From Myxococcaceae bacterium (GTDB lineage Bacteria > Myxococcota > Myxococcia > Myxococcales > Myxococcaceae): DNA of 42,654 bases. This document shows, one piece after another, positions 1 to 7,133 of the stretch. The notes beneath the pieces were generated by a model. It was not told the DNA's origin. It saw only the letters and a list, made by a program, of their open reading frames with translations, and searched no databases. The stretch lies in NCBI GenBank assembly GCA_019694575.1, contig JAIBBR010000031.1, positions 1 to 42,654 of the forward strand, given 5' to 3'. How positions within the stretch are numbered: the first letter of the stretch is position 1; every line of letters begins with the position of its first letter. Position numbers and translations under genes: made by a program.

Positions 1-2259
1 GCAGGCGGCACGCTGGTGACGCTCAACGGCACCGGCTTCAGCGACGGCATTCAAGTCTTCTTCGGTGGCCAGGCGGGCACTGAGGTGTTGCTCGCATCGC
101 GTGCCAAGCTGACCGTACGCACGCCTGTCGCGTTCAACGTGGGAACAGTTGAGGTGAAGGTGCAAAACCGCGACGGGCAGAGCGCCAGCTTGCCCAATGC
201 ATTTACTTTCGAAGCCGAAAGCAACGGCGGCATTGACGAGGCGTTGATTCTAAACCCGCTCGAGGGTCACGATACGTCAGGTGCGAACCCGCTCTCAGTC
301 AGCGTGGTGGCCCATGTGTCGGTGCCTGGCCTCACTTCGGGCGCAGGGCGAGCGCCGGGAGTCACCGGCCAAGTGGGTTACGCGACGACACTTTCCAGCC
401 CTCCGTCGGTGACCGACTTCACCTGGGTCAACGCGAGTTACTCAGGCGATGCTGACGGCCCCACCGCGCTCGACAAGCGTTTCGACGTGTACCGGGGTGA
501 CGTGATGCTGCCTGGCGCCATGGGAGCAGAAGAAAAAGTCTTCTATCTCGGAGCCCGCTTCACCACCGACGGCGTGAATTGGACGCTGGCCGACCGCGAC
601 GGCGTCACCAACGGCTTGCAGTCGACGCAAGTGCCCAAGCTCACGGTGAGCCGCCCTACCGTCGACTGGTGCAAGTTGGGTGGTCAAATCGTCGAGGCGC
701 CCCCCAACGTCAACTTGAAGACCGGCCAAGTGGGCCCGGTGATTTACGCGCAGCTTTACAGCGCGGGTGTCACCGACAAAACCGGCATGGGAGCAGGTTT
801 GAAAGCCGAGCTCGGTTATGGCGCGCTGGGCAGCGCGGTCTCAACATGGACGTGGACGAATGCGACGTTCAACGTCGACACCGGCGGCGGCGCGAATGAC
901 GAATTTCAAGCCACGTTGCCCAACCCCGGCTTGGGCACGTATTCGTTTGCTTACCGGGTGACGTTGAACGACGGGCCTGCGCGTTATTGTGACGCGAATG
1001 GGTTGGCTGAAAGCGGCTTCACGGTTGATCAAACCGGCAAGCTCACGGTCACCGGCATGAATATCGACGAATGCAAAGTGCTCGGCCCGGCGCTCGCGGT
1101 GGCGGTGCCTTCGGGCATGACGGTGCCCATTTCTGCGCGGGTGTTGGCGGCAACAGTGACCGATGCCAATGGCCAGGGCGCGAATATCAGCGCTGAAATC
1201 GGTTACGGCCCACAAGGTAGCGCGCCTTCAACGTGGACCACCTGGGCCAGCGCTTCGTACGCGAACGATCAAGGTGCCTATGACGTGTACCAAAAGGTGA
1301 TTACCGCGCCGGCCGCAGCGGGCACGTATGATGTGGCGTTTCGCTTCGGCATGACGGGTCAGCCGCTGGTGTATTGCGACCTCGACGGCAGCGCGAACGG
1401 CTACAGCGCGGCGCAGGCAGCGCATGTGTCGGTGGGCGTGGCGCAAATTCAGTCATGCCGGTTGTTCAGCGTCGACAAGACAACGGTGGCCAGCGGAGCG
1501 CAGGTGGTGGCGCACGGCAGGGTCATTGTGCCGGGCATCACCGAAGCATCAGGGGCTCAAGCCAACGTGCGCGCGCAAGTGGGCGTGGGCACAGCTAACA
1601 CCGACGCGTCGGCGTTGACCGGCTGGGGTTGGAAAGAAGCGAGCTTCGATAGCGACGTGGGCAGCGGCAATGAAGACGATTTCGTGGCCACGTTTCACCC
1701 TGCATACACGGGCGACCGGGCCGTGTCGTTTCGCTTCACCGTCGACAACGGCACCACGTGGACGTATTGCGACTTGAACGGCAGCGACGTGGGCGGCTAT
1801 CAGATTTCGCAACAGCATGCGCTCGCCGTGACACCAGCGGCTGATCCCAGTTTTTGCAACACGCAGTTTCCGTCGAGCTTGAGCTTGGTCGACGGCGGTA
1901 CCGGAGTGGTTTACGGCCGTGTGTACCAAGCGGGAGTGACCGAAGCCGCGGGTGCCCATGCCTCCATGCGCGCGGAATTGGGGTTTGTTCTTTCAGCGCA
2001 GCGCGGTGCTGACCCCGGTGTGTCGGCCGACTGGGCGTGGTTTCCCGCCACTTACAACACCCAAGTCATGAACGATGACGAGTACCAAGCCACCTTCGGG
2101 CCAGCCGACGCGGGTGTTTATAGCTACGCGTTTCGCTTCACCCGTTCTGACGGAGGCTCGTACTGTTTCGGCGACTTAGACGGCGCTGGCTCAGCGGGCG
2201 GGTTCAACGGCGAAAACGGCATGGCGGACAACTTGGGGCGGGCCAACGTAGCGCCATAG
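1..2259 (+). CDS. TIG/IPT-domain repeat surface protein, 3' part (5' end outside window)
   Basis: The reading frame is open from base 1 and codes for about 752 residues before the TAG, so the true start lies upstream. The first ~70 residues form a TIG/IPT Ig-like fold (GGTLVTLNGTGF, then VFFGG, ending NAFTFE). After it come five divergent repeats of about 120-140 residues. Each has a Cys near its start, a phrase like GVTEA.GA..RAELG, a Trp-rich strand (WTWTNATFN, WAWFPATYN), an acidic NDE(Y/F)QATF stretch, and an end like YCDLDG. One Cys opens and one closes most repeats, suggesting a disulfide per module outside the cytoplasm. TIG domains usually occur in secreted or cell-surface proteins. 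No catalytic domain, membrane anchor or MYXO-CTERM tail is visible in this part. The role is probably surface or extracellular, but the ligand is unknown. Confidence 0.85.
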   Translation, partial: AGGTLVTLNGTGFSDGIQVFFGGQAGTEVLLASRAKLTVRTPVAFNVGTVEVKVQNRDGQSASLPNAFTFEAESNGGIDEALILNPLEGHDTSGANPLSVSVVAHVSVPGLTSGAGRAPGVTGQVGYATTLSSPPSVTDFTWVNASYSGDADGPTALDKRFDVYRGDVMLPGAMGAEEKVFYLGARFTTDGVNWTLADRDGVTNGLQSTQVPKLTVSRPTVDWCKLGGQIVEAPPNVNLKTGQVGPVIYAQLYSAGVTDKTGMGAGLKAELGYGALGSAVSTWTWTNATFNVDTGGGANDEFQATLPNPGLGTYSFAYRVTLNDGPARYCDANGLAESGFTVDQTGKLTVTGMNIDECKVLGPALAVAVPSGMTVPISARVLAATVTDANGQGANISAEIGYGPQGSAPSTWTTWASASYANDQGAYDVYQKVITAPAAAGTYDVAFRFGMTGQPLVYCDLDGSANGYSAAQAAHVSVGVAQIQSCRLFSVDKTTVASGAQVVAHGRVIVPGITEASGAQANVRAQVGVGTANTDASALTGWGWKEASFDSDVGSGNEDDFVATFHPAYTGDRAVSFRFTVDNGTTWTYCDLNGSDVGGYQISQQHALAVTPAADPSFCNTQFPSSLSLVDGGTGVVYGRVYQAGVTEAAGAHASMRAELGFVLSAQRGADPGVSADWAWFPATYNTQVMNDDEYQATFGPADAGVYSYAFRFTRSDGGSYCFGDLDGAGSAGGFNGENGMADNLGRANVAP

Positions 2260-2268
2260 TTTTGCTTG

Positions 2269-2292
2269 GTTTTTCCAAGACTTTGGAAAAAC
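2269..2292 (+). terminator. AT-rich hairpin after the TIG-repeat gene
   Basis: Nine paired bases (2269-2277 with 2284-2292) close a 6-nt loop, 10 bases after the stop codon. A smaller GGCG-TTT-CGCC hairpin follows at 2293-2303. No T tract follows either, so this is only a likely transcription end or mRNA-stabilising structure. Confidence 0.4.
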
Positions 2293-2358
2293 GGCGTTTC
2301 GCCAAGATGGCAACGCTTGAGAAACGCGTGAGACAATGAGCCAGGAGGTTTACGACAG

Positions 2359-3420
2359 ATGGGCATCTCGATTCCAATCGACCTGAAGGCCAACTATCGA
2401 ATCGGTTCAACGGCTCCAACCGAGTCAAAGCAAGACGCCTACGTTTCGGCCCGCGTTGCGAACATCGTCACCAAGACCAAAGAGCTGAGCGAGCTCGCCA
2501 ACGCTCTCAAAGAAAAACCTCATGATCAGAACCTCGCCAATCAGGTTTTGGTCACCCGCCAAGACATTGCCGGCATCGTCAACGACATCAGCAAGTACGC
2601 CAATGAGTCGCTCAACAACGCCATTGGCCAAAGCAACTACAGCCAATTGCGTGGCGTGTCGGCGACGTTGAAGCAAATTCAGCCCACGTTGGCGCCGCTC
2701 GCCAAGTTAGAAATCGATGCCGAAGCATTGTTGGGCCTCGCGAGCACCAGCAAGACGTTGGAGCAGACGATCAGCAACGCCGACTTCGTTGCGAAAGCCA
2801 CGCAGCCGCAACCCACCTCAATCACTTACAACAAGAGCACGTCTAAACCTGGCTGGGCCATAAGGAGTGGCGGCGATATCGCCAGGTTGAACCGGGAAAA
2901 TCTAGCGGCCGCGCAAGCGAACCAAGATCCCGCTGCCAAGCTCAGGGATCTCAAGGCTCAGTACGAACAAGACATGGTCCTTGCGGGCAATGACCCCAAA
3001 AGGCAACAGGAAGTCTCCGACAAATTTGTGAAGGAAATCGCTCCCCTATTGAACGCGAACATCAGTTTCGCCCAATTGGAGGCCGTTACAAAAGCCGCCG
3101 AGATGCGGGCCACGGGCGCCGACCCCGCTGCGGTTCACAACATGATCAGAGAAGCAGTACCTCCGCCTACGTCGGGCCCGGCAGAGCCCTTGGAGAGCGG
3201 CGTACTGGAGTCGGCCCAACAGATGGTAAAGCGCGGCCTCAAGCCAAAGTTGGCCGAGCTGCTCTCGAAGATCAAAGACCCTGATGAACGCAGCCGCATC
3301 GAATTCAGCGAGACGCAGAAAGAGCAGGAACGCATCATCGCCTTCTTGACCGAGCTTCTCAACATGCGCCACCAGATGCTGATGAAGATCATTAGCAGCA
3401 TGAGCGGCGGCCGCGGATAA
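2359..3420 (+). CDS. Hypothetical helical protein, 353 aa
   Basis: I do not recognise this family. The ATG is preceded by a strong AGGAGG at about 2342-2347, which fixes the start. The product is hydrophilic and predicted mostly helical: residues ~25-150 are rich in Leu/Ala/Lys heptad-like stretches, a Pro/Ser/Thr-rich linker lies near 145-165, a second helical part follows, and a Pro-rich break near 255-265 leads to a last amphipathic helix rich in Leu and Met (ELLNMRHQMLMKIISS). There is no signal peptide or membrane segment. The gene ends 7 bases before the next one and probably shares its transcript. A structural, scaffold or secretion-related role would fit such a composition, but nothing in the sequence proves one. 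Confidence 0.7.
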   Translation: MGISIPIDLKANYRIGSTAPTESKQDAYVSARVANIVTKTKELSELANALKEKPHDQNLANQVLVTRQDIAGIVNDISKYANESLNNAIGQSNYSQLRGVSATLKQIQPTLAPLAKLEIDAEALLGLASTSKTLEQTISNADFVAKATQPQPTSITYNKSTSKPGWAIRSGGDIARLNRENLAAAQANQDPAAKLRDLKAQYEQDMVLAGNDPKRQQEVSDKFVKEIAPLLNANISFAQLEAVTKAAEMRATGADPAAVHNMIREAVPPPTSGPAEPLESGVLESAQQMVKRGLKPKLAELLSKIKDPDERSRIEFSETQKEQERIIAFLTELLNMRHQMLMKIISSMSGGRG

Positions 3421-3427
3421 CTGAGCC

Positions 3428-4237
3428 ATGGCCAGCTGGGGTGTCGGAGGCCCATCGCAAAGTGGGCGCGAGGGTGGCATTGCCATCAAGGCGCCCATGC
3501 AGGCCATTTCTCTGTCTTTGAACGATGCTGTCCTTGCCGCCCTTAACCGTAACACCTCGGCGCTTGAGAGGGCATTTCGGTCTCTCGCCGACCAGTTGCG
3601 CGAAGTAACGGCCGACATCAAGAACGGGACACTCAAACCTGACTTGGTGCCCAAGGTGCGCGAGCAATTTCGAAATACGTCTATTCAGCTCGGTATGCAG
3701 CAGGTCAGCCTGCCGGCGGCGCTGCTGGACGCTTTAGCTGCGTTGGAGCAGCCAGGCAGTGTTTCGGGTTCTAACACGCATGGGTCTGCAGATAAGTCGT
3801 GGAAGATGCAGAGCCCTCAAGAGCTCGCGAAAACCCGAAGAGCCTTGGGCGCGAAAGCAGCGCTGGAACGTCTAGATCGTGCAGACCCTGGCGATCCTCT
3901 GGTGCACCACGCTCGGTCCTCTGGCATGACCACTGAGCAGATGGCGCTGGTGCAGGGTAATTCAGTTTCCGCTCGGGAATACGTGGCCAAAGGTGACCTC
4001 GACACACTAAAGCAGCTCGTCGAACAACGAGCAGCCAACCCTGACTTTGTAAAGCAACTGGGAGATGAGTTGCGCGCGCTGGCTCAGAAGACCTCCACGC
4101 AAGAAGAAGCGCTCGCGGCCACGAAGGTGCTGCGAGACCTCAACATCACGCAGTTGGTCACCATTGACATCAATGAGTCGTCGCTGACAGTGAGCTTCGG
4201 AGCAGCCGTACAAAAGATGCTTTCCTTGGTCCCTTAA
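3428..4237 (+). CDS. Hypothetical helical protein, 269 aa
   Basis: Unrecognised. The ATG lies 7 bases after the preceding stop, so translation is probably coupled; the ribosome site (GATAACTGAGCC) is weak, and an internal ATG at 3497 is an alternative start. Residues ~25-115 form helical repeats (LNRNTSALERAFRSLADQLR), a Ser/Gly-rich linker lies around 117-128, and the rest is helical with charged heptads. The last ~25 residues alternate in a beta-like pattern (LVTIDINESSLTVSF). No signal peptide or membrane helix is seen. With the genes on either side it forms a three-gene set of unknown function; the first two share a composition of long helices and Pro/Ser breaks, which may mean partners in one complex (inference). 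Confidence 0.7.
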   Translation: MASWGVGGPSQSGREGGIAIKAPMQAISLSLNDAVLAALNRNTSALERAFRSLADQLREVTADIKNGTLKPDLVPKVREQFRNTSIQLGMQQVSLPAALLDALAALEQPGSVSGSNTHGSADKSWKMQSPQELAKTRRALGAKAALERLDRADPGDPLVHHARSSGMTTEQMALVQGNSVSAREYVAKGDLDTLKQLVEQRAANPDFVKQLGDELRALAQKTSTQEEALAATKVLRDLNITQLVTIDINESSLTVSFGAAVQKMLSLVP

Positions 4238-4300
4238 ATTTCCCTCACCGCTTGAGCTCGCCCGCATCGCGTGCTCCAATTCGCTTTGGGGGAGGCGTCG

Positions 4301-4648
4301 ATGGCCACCGGCAACAGCGATAAGCCAAATGAGCTGCATGAGACGACGGCTGAAATGTTTCAGGCGCCGTCACCCGCTGAAATCGTGATGCGCTTGAACT
4401 TGGCGGCCAGCACTTTTCGCAAGGGAGCTTCGAGCAAGGCCGAAGCCGCGCAGTCGCTCGAGGTGTACCTCGAAGACATTCGCGGCATGGTGACCAACAT
4501 CGACCCTGGCACGCACACGCGTTTGCTCGAGACACTTCGGCCCGGCGGCACGCTGCACGAGTTCGCGCTCCGGCTCGACAACCCCGGCGTCGAGAAGGCG
4601 GTTCAACAAACGTTGCATGTCCTCGAAGGTGTCCTTGACAGCAAGTAG
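4301..4648 (+). CDS. Hypothetical small protein, 115 aa
   Basis: Unrecognised. The frame is open from a GTG at 4271, but GGGGGAGG at 4288-4294 sits at the right distance from the ATG at 4301, so I use that start. The product is acidic and helical, with no signal peptide or membrane segment. Its middle (MRLNLAASTFRKGASSKAEA) and end (VEKAVQQTLHVLEGVLD) look like amphipathic helices. It follows the preceding unknown gene by 63 bases on the same strand and is followed by the tRNA genes, so it probably closes the small operon that begins at 2359. Confidence 0.65.
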   Translation: MATGNSDKPNELHETTAEMFQAPSPAEIVMRLNLAASTFRKGASSKAEAAQSLEVYLEDIRGMVTNIDPGTHTRLLETLRPGGTLHEFALRLDNPGVEKAVQQTLHVLEGVLDSK

Positions 4649-4683
4649 TGCCCGACCTAAGAGCCGCCACGTTTCAACGGGCG

Positions 4684-4755
4684 GGGCGGATAGCTCAGCG
4701 GTAGAGCGTCGCCTTTACACGGCGAGCGTCACAGGTTCGATCCCTGTTCCGCCCA
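4684..4755 (+). tRNA. tRNA-Val (anticodon UAC)
   Basis: A full cloverleaf can be drawn. The acceptor stem GGGCGGA (4684-4690) pairs with TCCGCCC (4748-4754), with discriminator A. The D arm is GCTC...GAGC. The anticodon stem TCGCC/GGCGA closes loop TTTACAC with anticodon TAC. The T arm is ACAGG-TTCGATC-CCTGT. The 3' CCA is not encoded. Confidence 0.97.
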
Positions 4756-4813
4756 AGAAGAACGCAGTAGGCAGTCGCAGTTGTTTGCGGTAGCTGCAGT
4801 ACCTGAAGTTGAT

Positions 4814-4887
4814 GGGGAGTTAGTTCAGCTGGTTAGAACGCCGGCCTGTCACGCCGGAGGTCAGGGGTTCAAGTCCCCTACTCCTCG
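4814..4887 (+). tRNA. tRNA-Asp (anticodon GUC)
   Basis: Acceptor stem GGGGAGT (4814-4820) pairs with ACTCCTC (4880-4886), including one G-U pair, with discriminator G. The anticodon stem CCGGC/GCCGG holds loop CTGTCAC (anticodon GTC). The T arm is AGGGG-TTCAAGT-CCCCT. CCA is not encoded. It lies 58 bases after tRNA-Val, probably in one transcript. A degenerate copy of its 3' end occurs at about 5850. Confidence 0.97.
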
Positions 4888-4898
4888 CTGTTGAGAAG

Positions 4899-4930
4899 CC
4901 CCGAGAATCGGCAACGGTTCTCGGGGTTTT
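4899..4930 (+). terminator. Intrinsic terminator of the tRNA-Val/tRNA-Asp transcript
   Basis: CCCCGAGAA (4899-4907) pairs perfectly with TTCTCGGGG (4918-4926), with a 10-nt loop, and TTTT follows directly. It starts 12 bases after tRNA-Asp. Confidence 0.88.
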
Positions 4931-4935
4931 CAATT

Positions 4936-5211
4936 TCAAACGACACCTCGATCAGCTCGCGGTGTTACTTCTCCAGGCGGCGTGGGTGCGTCGAGCAGCG
5001 CAACCCGCTCGATAGACTCGTTGCGCATCAGGGCCATCCCGATGAGCAACGAGATGACGTGTTCAGCCGGAAGCCGTCGTCGGCGAATTGTCGCCGTTCC
5101 GGTAGCAGCGAGGGCATCCTCGACCCACTCCGGGGCGAGATGCCGCGCTACCTGTTCGAAATTACCCGGAAGGAACTCTGGAACTATCTCCAGCGCATCC
5201 TTGAGCCGCAT
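4936..5211 (-). pseudogene. IS4-type transposase, N-terminal remnant
   Basis: The first ~70 residues match the N-terminal domain of IS4-family transposases: EWVEDALAATGTATIRRRR, LPAEHVISLLIGMALMRNES. The frame then runs into unrelated sequence and stops at 91 residues. The whole DDE catalytic domain, normally 300 or more further residues, is missing. The start is intact, with AGGAG just upstream of the ATG. The break lies beside the tRNA-Asp terminator, so the rest of the element seems to have been deleted there. No terminal inverted repeats could be assigned. It cannot be an active transposase and marks an old insertion beside the tRNA genes. Confidence 0.75.
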
Positions 5212-5290
5212 CGGCGAACTCCTGACCTCGAGTTTGCCGCACCATGATCGACTCGCCGGTCCCGCACAAGCTCACGCCAAGTGATCGGCA

Positions 5291-5689
5291 TTGGCGCTAG
5301 CCGTGGGCCCAATTTGGGCAGCGACCCGGCTTTTCGCTAAACCGCCAACGTTCGAGCTGGAACCGGGCGAGGCCATTGTGCGGCAAGTCACCGCGAACCA
5401 TTTCGAAAACGGTGAGGCGCGTGGTGGAGATCTGTTAATTACAAACCGAAGGCTGGGGTTTCGACCACACCGTTTCAACGTTCAGCTCACGACGTGGAAT
5501 GTGCGCCATTCAGAAATTCGGGGCGCGTATTGTGAGGGCGACCGATTCTTGGTCATTCAGGGAATGAAGAGACACGACTGGCTGGTTGTTTGGCACTCAG
5601 GTGATCTCGCCAAAGAGATCGCAGCACTGGCCAAGACCACTCCCTCGCCGCCAAGCCCAACCGCCGCGAGCGAACTGCTCGGCGCCTGA
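5291..5689 (+). CDS. GRAM/PH-like domain protein, 132 aa
   Basis: The core (~residues 20-110) has the layout of bacterial GRAM/PH-like domains: LEPGEAIVRQVTANHF, then GGDLLITNRRLGF, alternating beta strands (TTWNVRHSEIRGAY, DRFLVIQG), and a C-terminal helix (DLAKEIAALAK). The tail is Pro/Ser/Ala-rich. No signal peptide or membrane helix is clear. The start is a TTG at 5291, with an in-frame stop just upstream; GTG at 5303 is the alternative. Such domains often bind lipids or act as adaptors, but the substrate is unknown. It stands alone between the IS4 remnant and the tRNA-like repeat and may be cargo of a small insertion (inference). Confidence 0.6.
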   Translation: MALAVGPIWAATRLFAKPPTFELEPGEAIVRQVTANHFENGEARGGDLLITNRRLGFRPHRFNVQLTTWNVRHSEIRGAYCEGDRFLVIQGMKRHDWLVVWHSGDLAKEIAALAKTTPSPPSPTAASELLGA

Positions 5690-5849
5690 TTCGAATTCTT
5701 CTCCAGTATTTCTCCAAGACAGCTGTCGAAACCGAGGTACTGGTGGTGACTCACAACGACACCAGCGACGTGAAGCTCAACCCATTCTTCGAGGGAAAAC
5801 GTGGAAAGGCGTGTGCCATCGCATGTTTGGGTTGATAATTTTCTACGGC
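5690..5849. other. Gap without an assignable gene
   Basis: One frame ending with TGA at 5835 has protein-like composition (LVVTHNDTSDVKLNPFF) but no start codon with a ribosome site. It may be the 3' fragment of a lost gene; I do not recognise it. Confidence 0.3.
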
Positions 5850-5909
5850 TTCAAGTCTCCTATTCCCCACAAAAAATGAGCCCTCGGAAGCCAAGCAATT
5901 TCCGTGGGC
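5850..5909 (+). repeat. Degenerate copy of tRNA-Asp 3' end plus terminator hairpin (att-like)
   Basis: TTCAAGT at 5850-5856, followed by CTCCTATTCCCCACA, resembles the T loop and acceptor 3' strand of tRNA-Asp (TTCAAGT at 4868-4874). The 5' half of the T stem does not pair, so this is not a tRNA. As with the real tRNA, a hairpin follows: 5880-5889 pairs with 5900-5909, ten positions with one mismatch. Such a partial tRNA repeat is what integration into a tRNA 3' end leaves, but no integrase is present. Confidence 0.4.
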
Positions 5910-5925
5910 GTGTTACTTGAGGGCA

Positions 5926-6651
5926 ATGATGACTCGCCTACCCTTTATTGCCGTATTGCTGTTGGCCGCATGTAGCTCGGCTCCCTGCCCCGTGGGCGCA
6001 TCGGGCTGCCCGTGCACGACCGGCTCTGGCTGCGACGTAGGCCTCACCTGTGACGCTGAGCGGGTGTGCCGGGCCAATGCCTGCGCCTGCAACGTAACCG
6101 CCGCCTGCGACATGGGCTGCGCGTGCGACACCGCATGCAGCGCAAGCACAGTAGACGGTGGAAATGGCGGTGACGGTGGTGCGATGTGCACGCCGGCCTG
6201 CGTTCATCGCGTATGCGGCCCTGACCCCACCTGCGCCATGTCTTGTGGAACCTGCGCAAGCGGCACCTGCAACACCAAAGGCCAATGCGGTCAGACCTTG
6301 TGCGTCGATGGCGACTTCGGCAACTGCGCCAATAGGTCAGACATGATGTGGACCGGTAGCCAATGTTGCGTTCCGGCTATCACCCAATGTGTGGCGGGCA
6401 ACTTCGGTCAATGTGCAAACCGAATCAGCGAAGGCTTTCATTGGACCGGAACCAACTGCTGCATCGAAATGTCAGCCACGTGCGTCGCGGGTGATTTTGG
6501 CAACTGCGCTAACCGCACCAGCCAAGGCATATATTGGACAGGCTCGATGTGCTGCGTGCGCGACGCAACGGTTTGCACCGACGGAACTTTCGGAAGCTGC
6601 GCCAACCAGTCAGGCAAAGTGTGGACCGGAGCAAAATGCTGCTTGCTCTGA
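5926..6651 (+). CDS. Cys-rich lipoprotein with four ~30-residue repeats, 241 aa
   Basis: A lipoprotein signal peptide ends in LAAC with the lipid-modified Cys at residue 16. The mature protein is extremely Cys-rich. Residues ~20-120 form closely spaced Cys clusters with an Asp/Gly linker. Residues ~126-241 hold four repeats starting near 126, 155, 186 and 217, each of the form C(V/T)xGxFGxCAN(R/Q)...WTGxxCC. The four Cys per repeat suggest two disulfides. The start is one of two adjacent ATGs (5926 or 5929), with GAGGG just upstream; a TTG at 5917 is in frame. It is exported and probably anchored in the outer membrane facing the periplasm or the outside. The repeat pattern is not one I can name. 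It directly follows the tRNA-like repeat. Confidence 0.8.
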   Translation: MMTRLPFIAVLLLAACSSAPCPVGASGCPCTTGSGCDVGLTCDAERVCRANACACNVTAACDMGCACDTACSASTVDGGNGGDGGAMCTPACVHRVCGPDPTCAMSCGTCASGTCNTKGQCGQTLCVDGDFGNCANRSDMMWTGSQCCVPAITQCVAGNFGQCANRISEGFHWTGTNCCIEMSATCVAGDFGNCANRTSQGIYWTGSMCCVRDATVCTDGTFGSCANQSGKVWTGAKCCLL

Positions 6652-6665
6652 CCTTCGCCCGCTTG

Positions 6666-6968
6666 TCAGCGCTGCCCCTTTCCAGGGACCTTCTCGACTT
6701 CACCTTTGATGATGGCCTCGTACCGGAGCGCGAGAAGGTGCTTCATGTACTCGCGTCGGTCCATGCCGCGAGCGCGTGCATCAGCGTCGAGCTTGCTGAC
6801 CTGTATGCCGGGCAGGTTGTACATACTGCGCGCGTCTTCTACGCAGCGGCGAACGGCCTCGTTCACAGAGCCGATGTGTTTCGCTTCCTCTCGAAGCCAC
6901 GTCGCCTGCTCCAAACGGAAAGGGATGGTCTGCGGAAACGTTTTCACTTCGCCCATGCTCTTCGGCAT
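6666..6968 (-). CDS. Small putative DNA-binding (ribbon-helix-helix-like) protein, 100 aa
   Basis: The start is well supported: CCTCCTT on the + strand at 6973-6979 is AAGGAGG on this strand, 4-10 bases before the ATG. The product is charged. A beta-strand-like start (TFPQTIPFRLEQ) is followed by helices (WLREEAKHIGSVNEAVRRC), which is compatible with a ribbon-helix-helix fold, and a second helical pair follows (DADARARGMDRREYMKHLL). I cannot place it in a named family. It is divergent from the AbiE operon and shares its ~165-bp upstream region, so it may regulate that operon or be an independent antitoxin-like gene (inference). Confidence 0.55.
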   Translation of the reverse strand: MPKSMGEVKTFPQTIPFRLEQATWLREEAKHIGSVNEAVRRCVEDARSMYNLPGIQVSKLDADARARGMDRREYMKHLLALRYEAIIKGEVEKVPGKGQR

Positions 6969-7048
6969 CGAGCCTCCTTGGCTAACATCATCTATGAACT
7001 ATTAACGAACCACAAGACGTTCGAGGTCTGGACGTAAATCTCGGAACC

Positions 7049-7086
7049 CGCATTTATATATGCGTAACGGGACTAAAATAGTCCCG
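7049..7086. promoter_or_regulatory. Two adjacent inverted repeats, candidate AbiEi operators
   Basis: CGCAT-N6-ATGCG lies at 7049-7064, and CGGGACT-AAAAT-AGTCCCG (perfect 7-bp arms) at 7068-7086. They sit just upstream of the likely abiEi promoter in an AT-rich stretch. A CGGGAC half-site recurs at 7152-7157. AbiEi proteins are known to repress their own promoter by binding inverted repeats, so these are the natural candidates. Confidence 0.6.
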
Positions 7087-7099
7087 ATTAGCTTACTTC

Positions 7100-7128
7100 T
7101 TGCCGCAACAGGACCGTCGGCATACTAT
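7100..7128 (+). promoter_or_regulatory. Candidate sigma-70-type promoter of the abiE operon
   Basis: TTGCCG (7100-7105) and TACTAT (7123-7128) are separated by 17 bases. The expected RNA start falls at about 7134-7136, on or next to the first possible ATGs (7134, 7140), so the message could be leaderless or start translation at the ATG at 7173. Confidence 0.5.
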
Positions 7129-7133
7129 CTTTT

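Noticed and set aside
4936-5211. An active insertion sequence
   Set aside because: Only the N-terminal domain remains and no terminal repeats were found.
5844-5875. A further complete tRNA gene
   Set aside because: Only the T loop and 3' acceptor side resemble a tRNA; the T stem does not pair and there is no anticodon arm.
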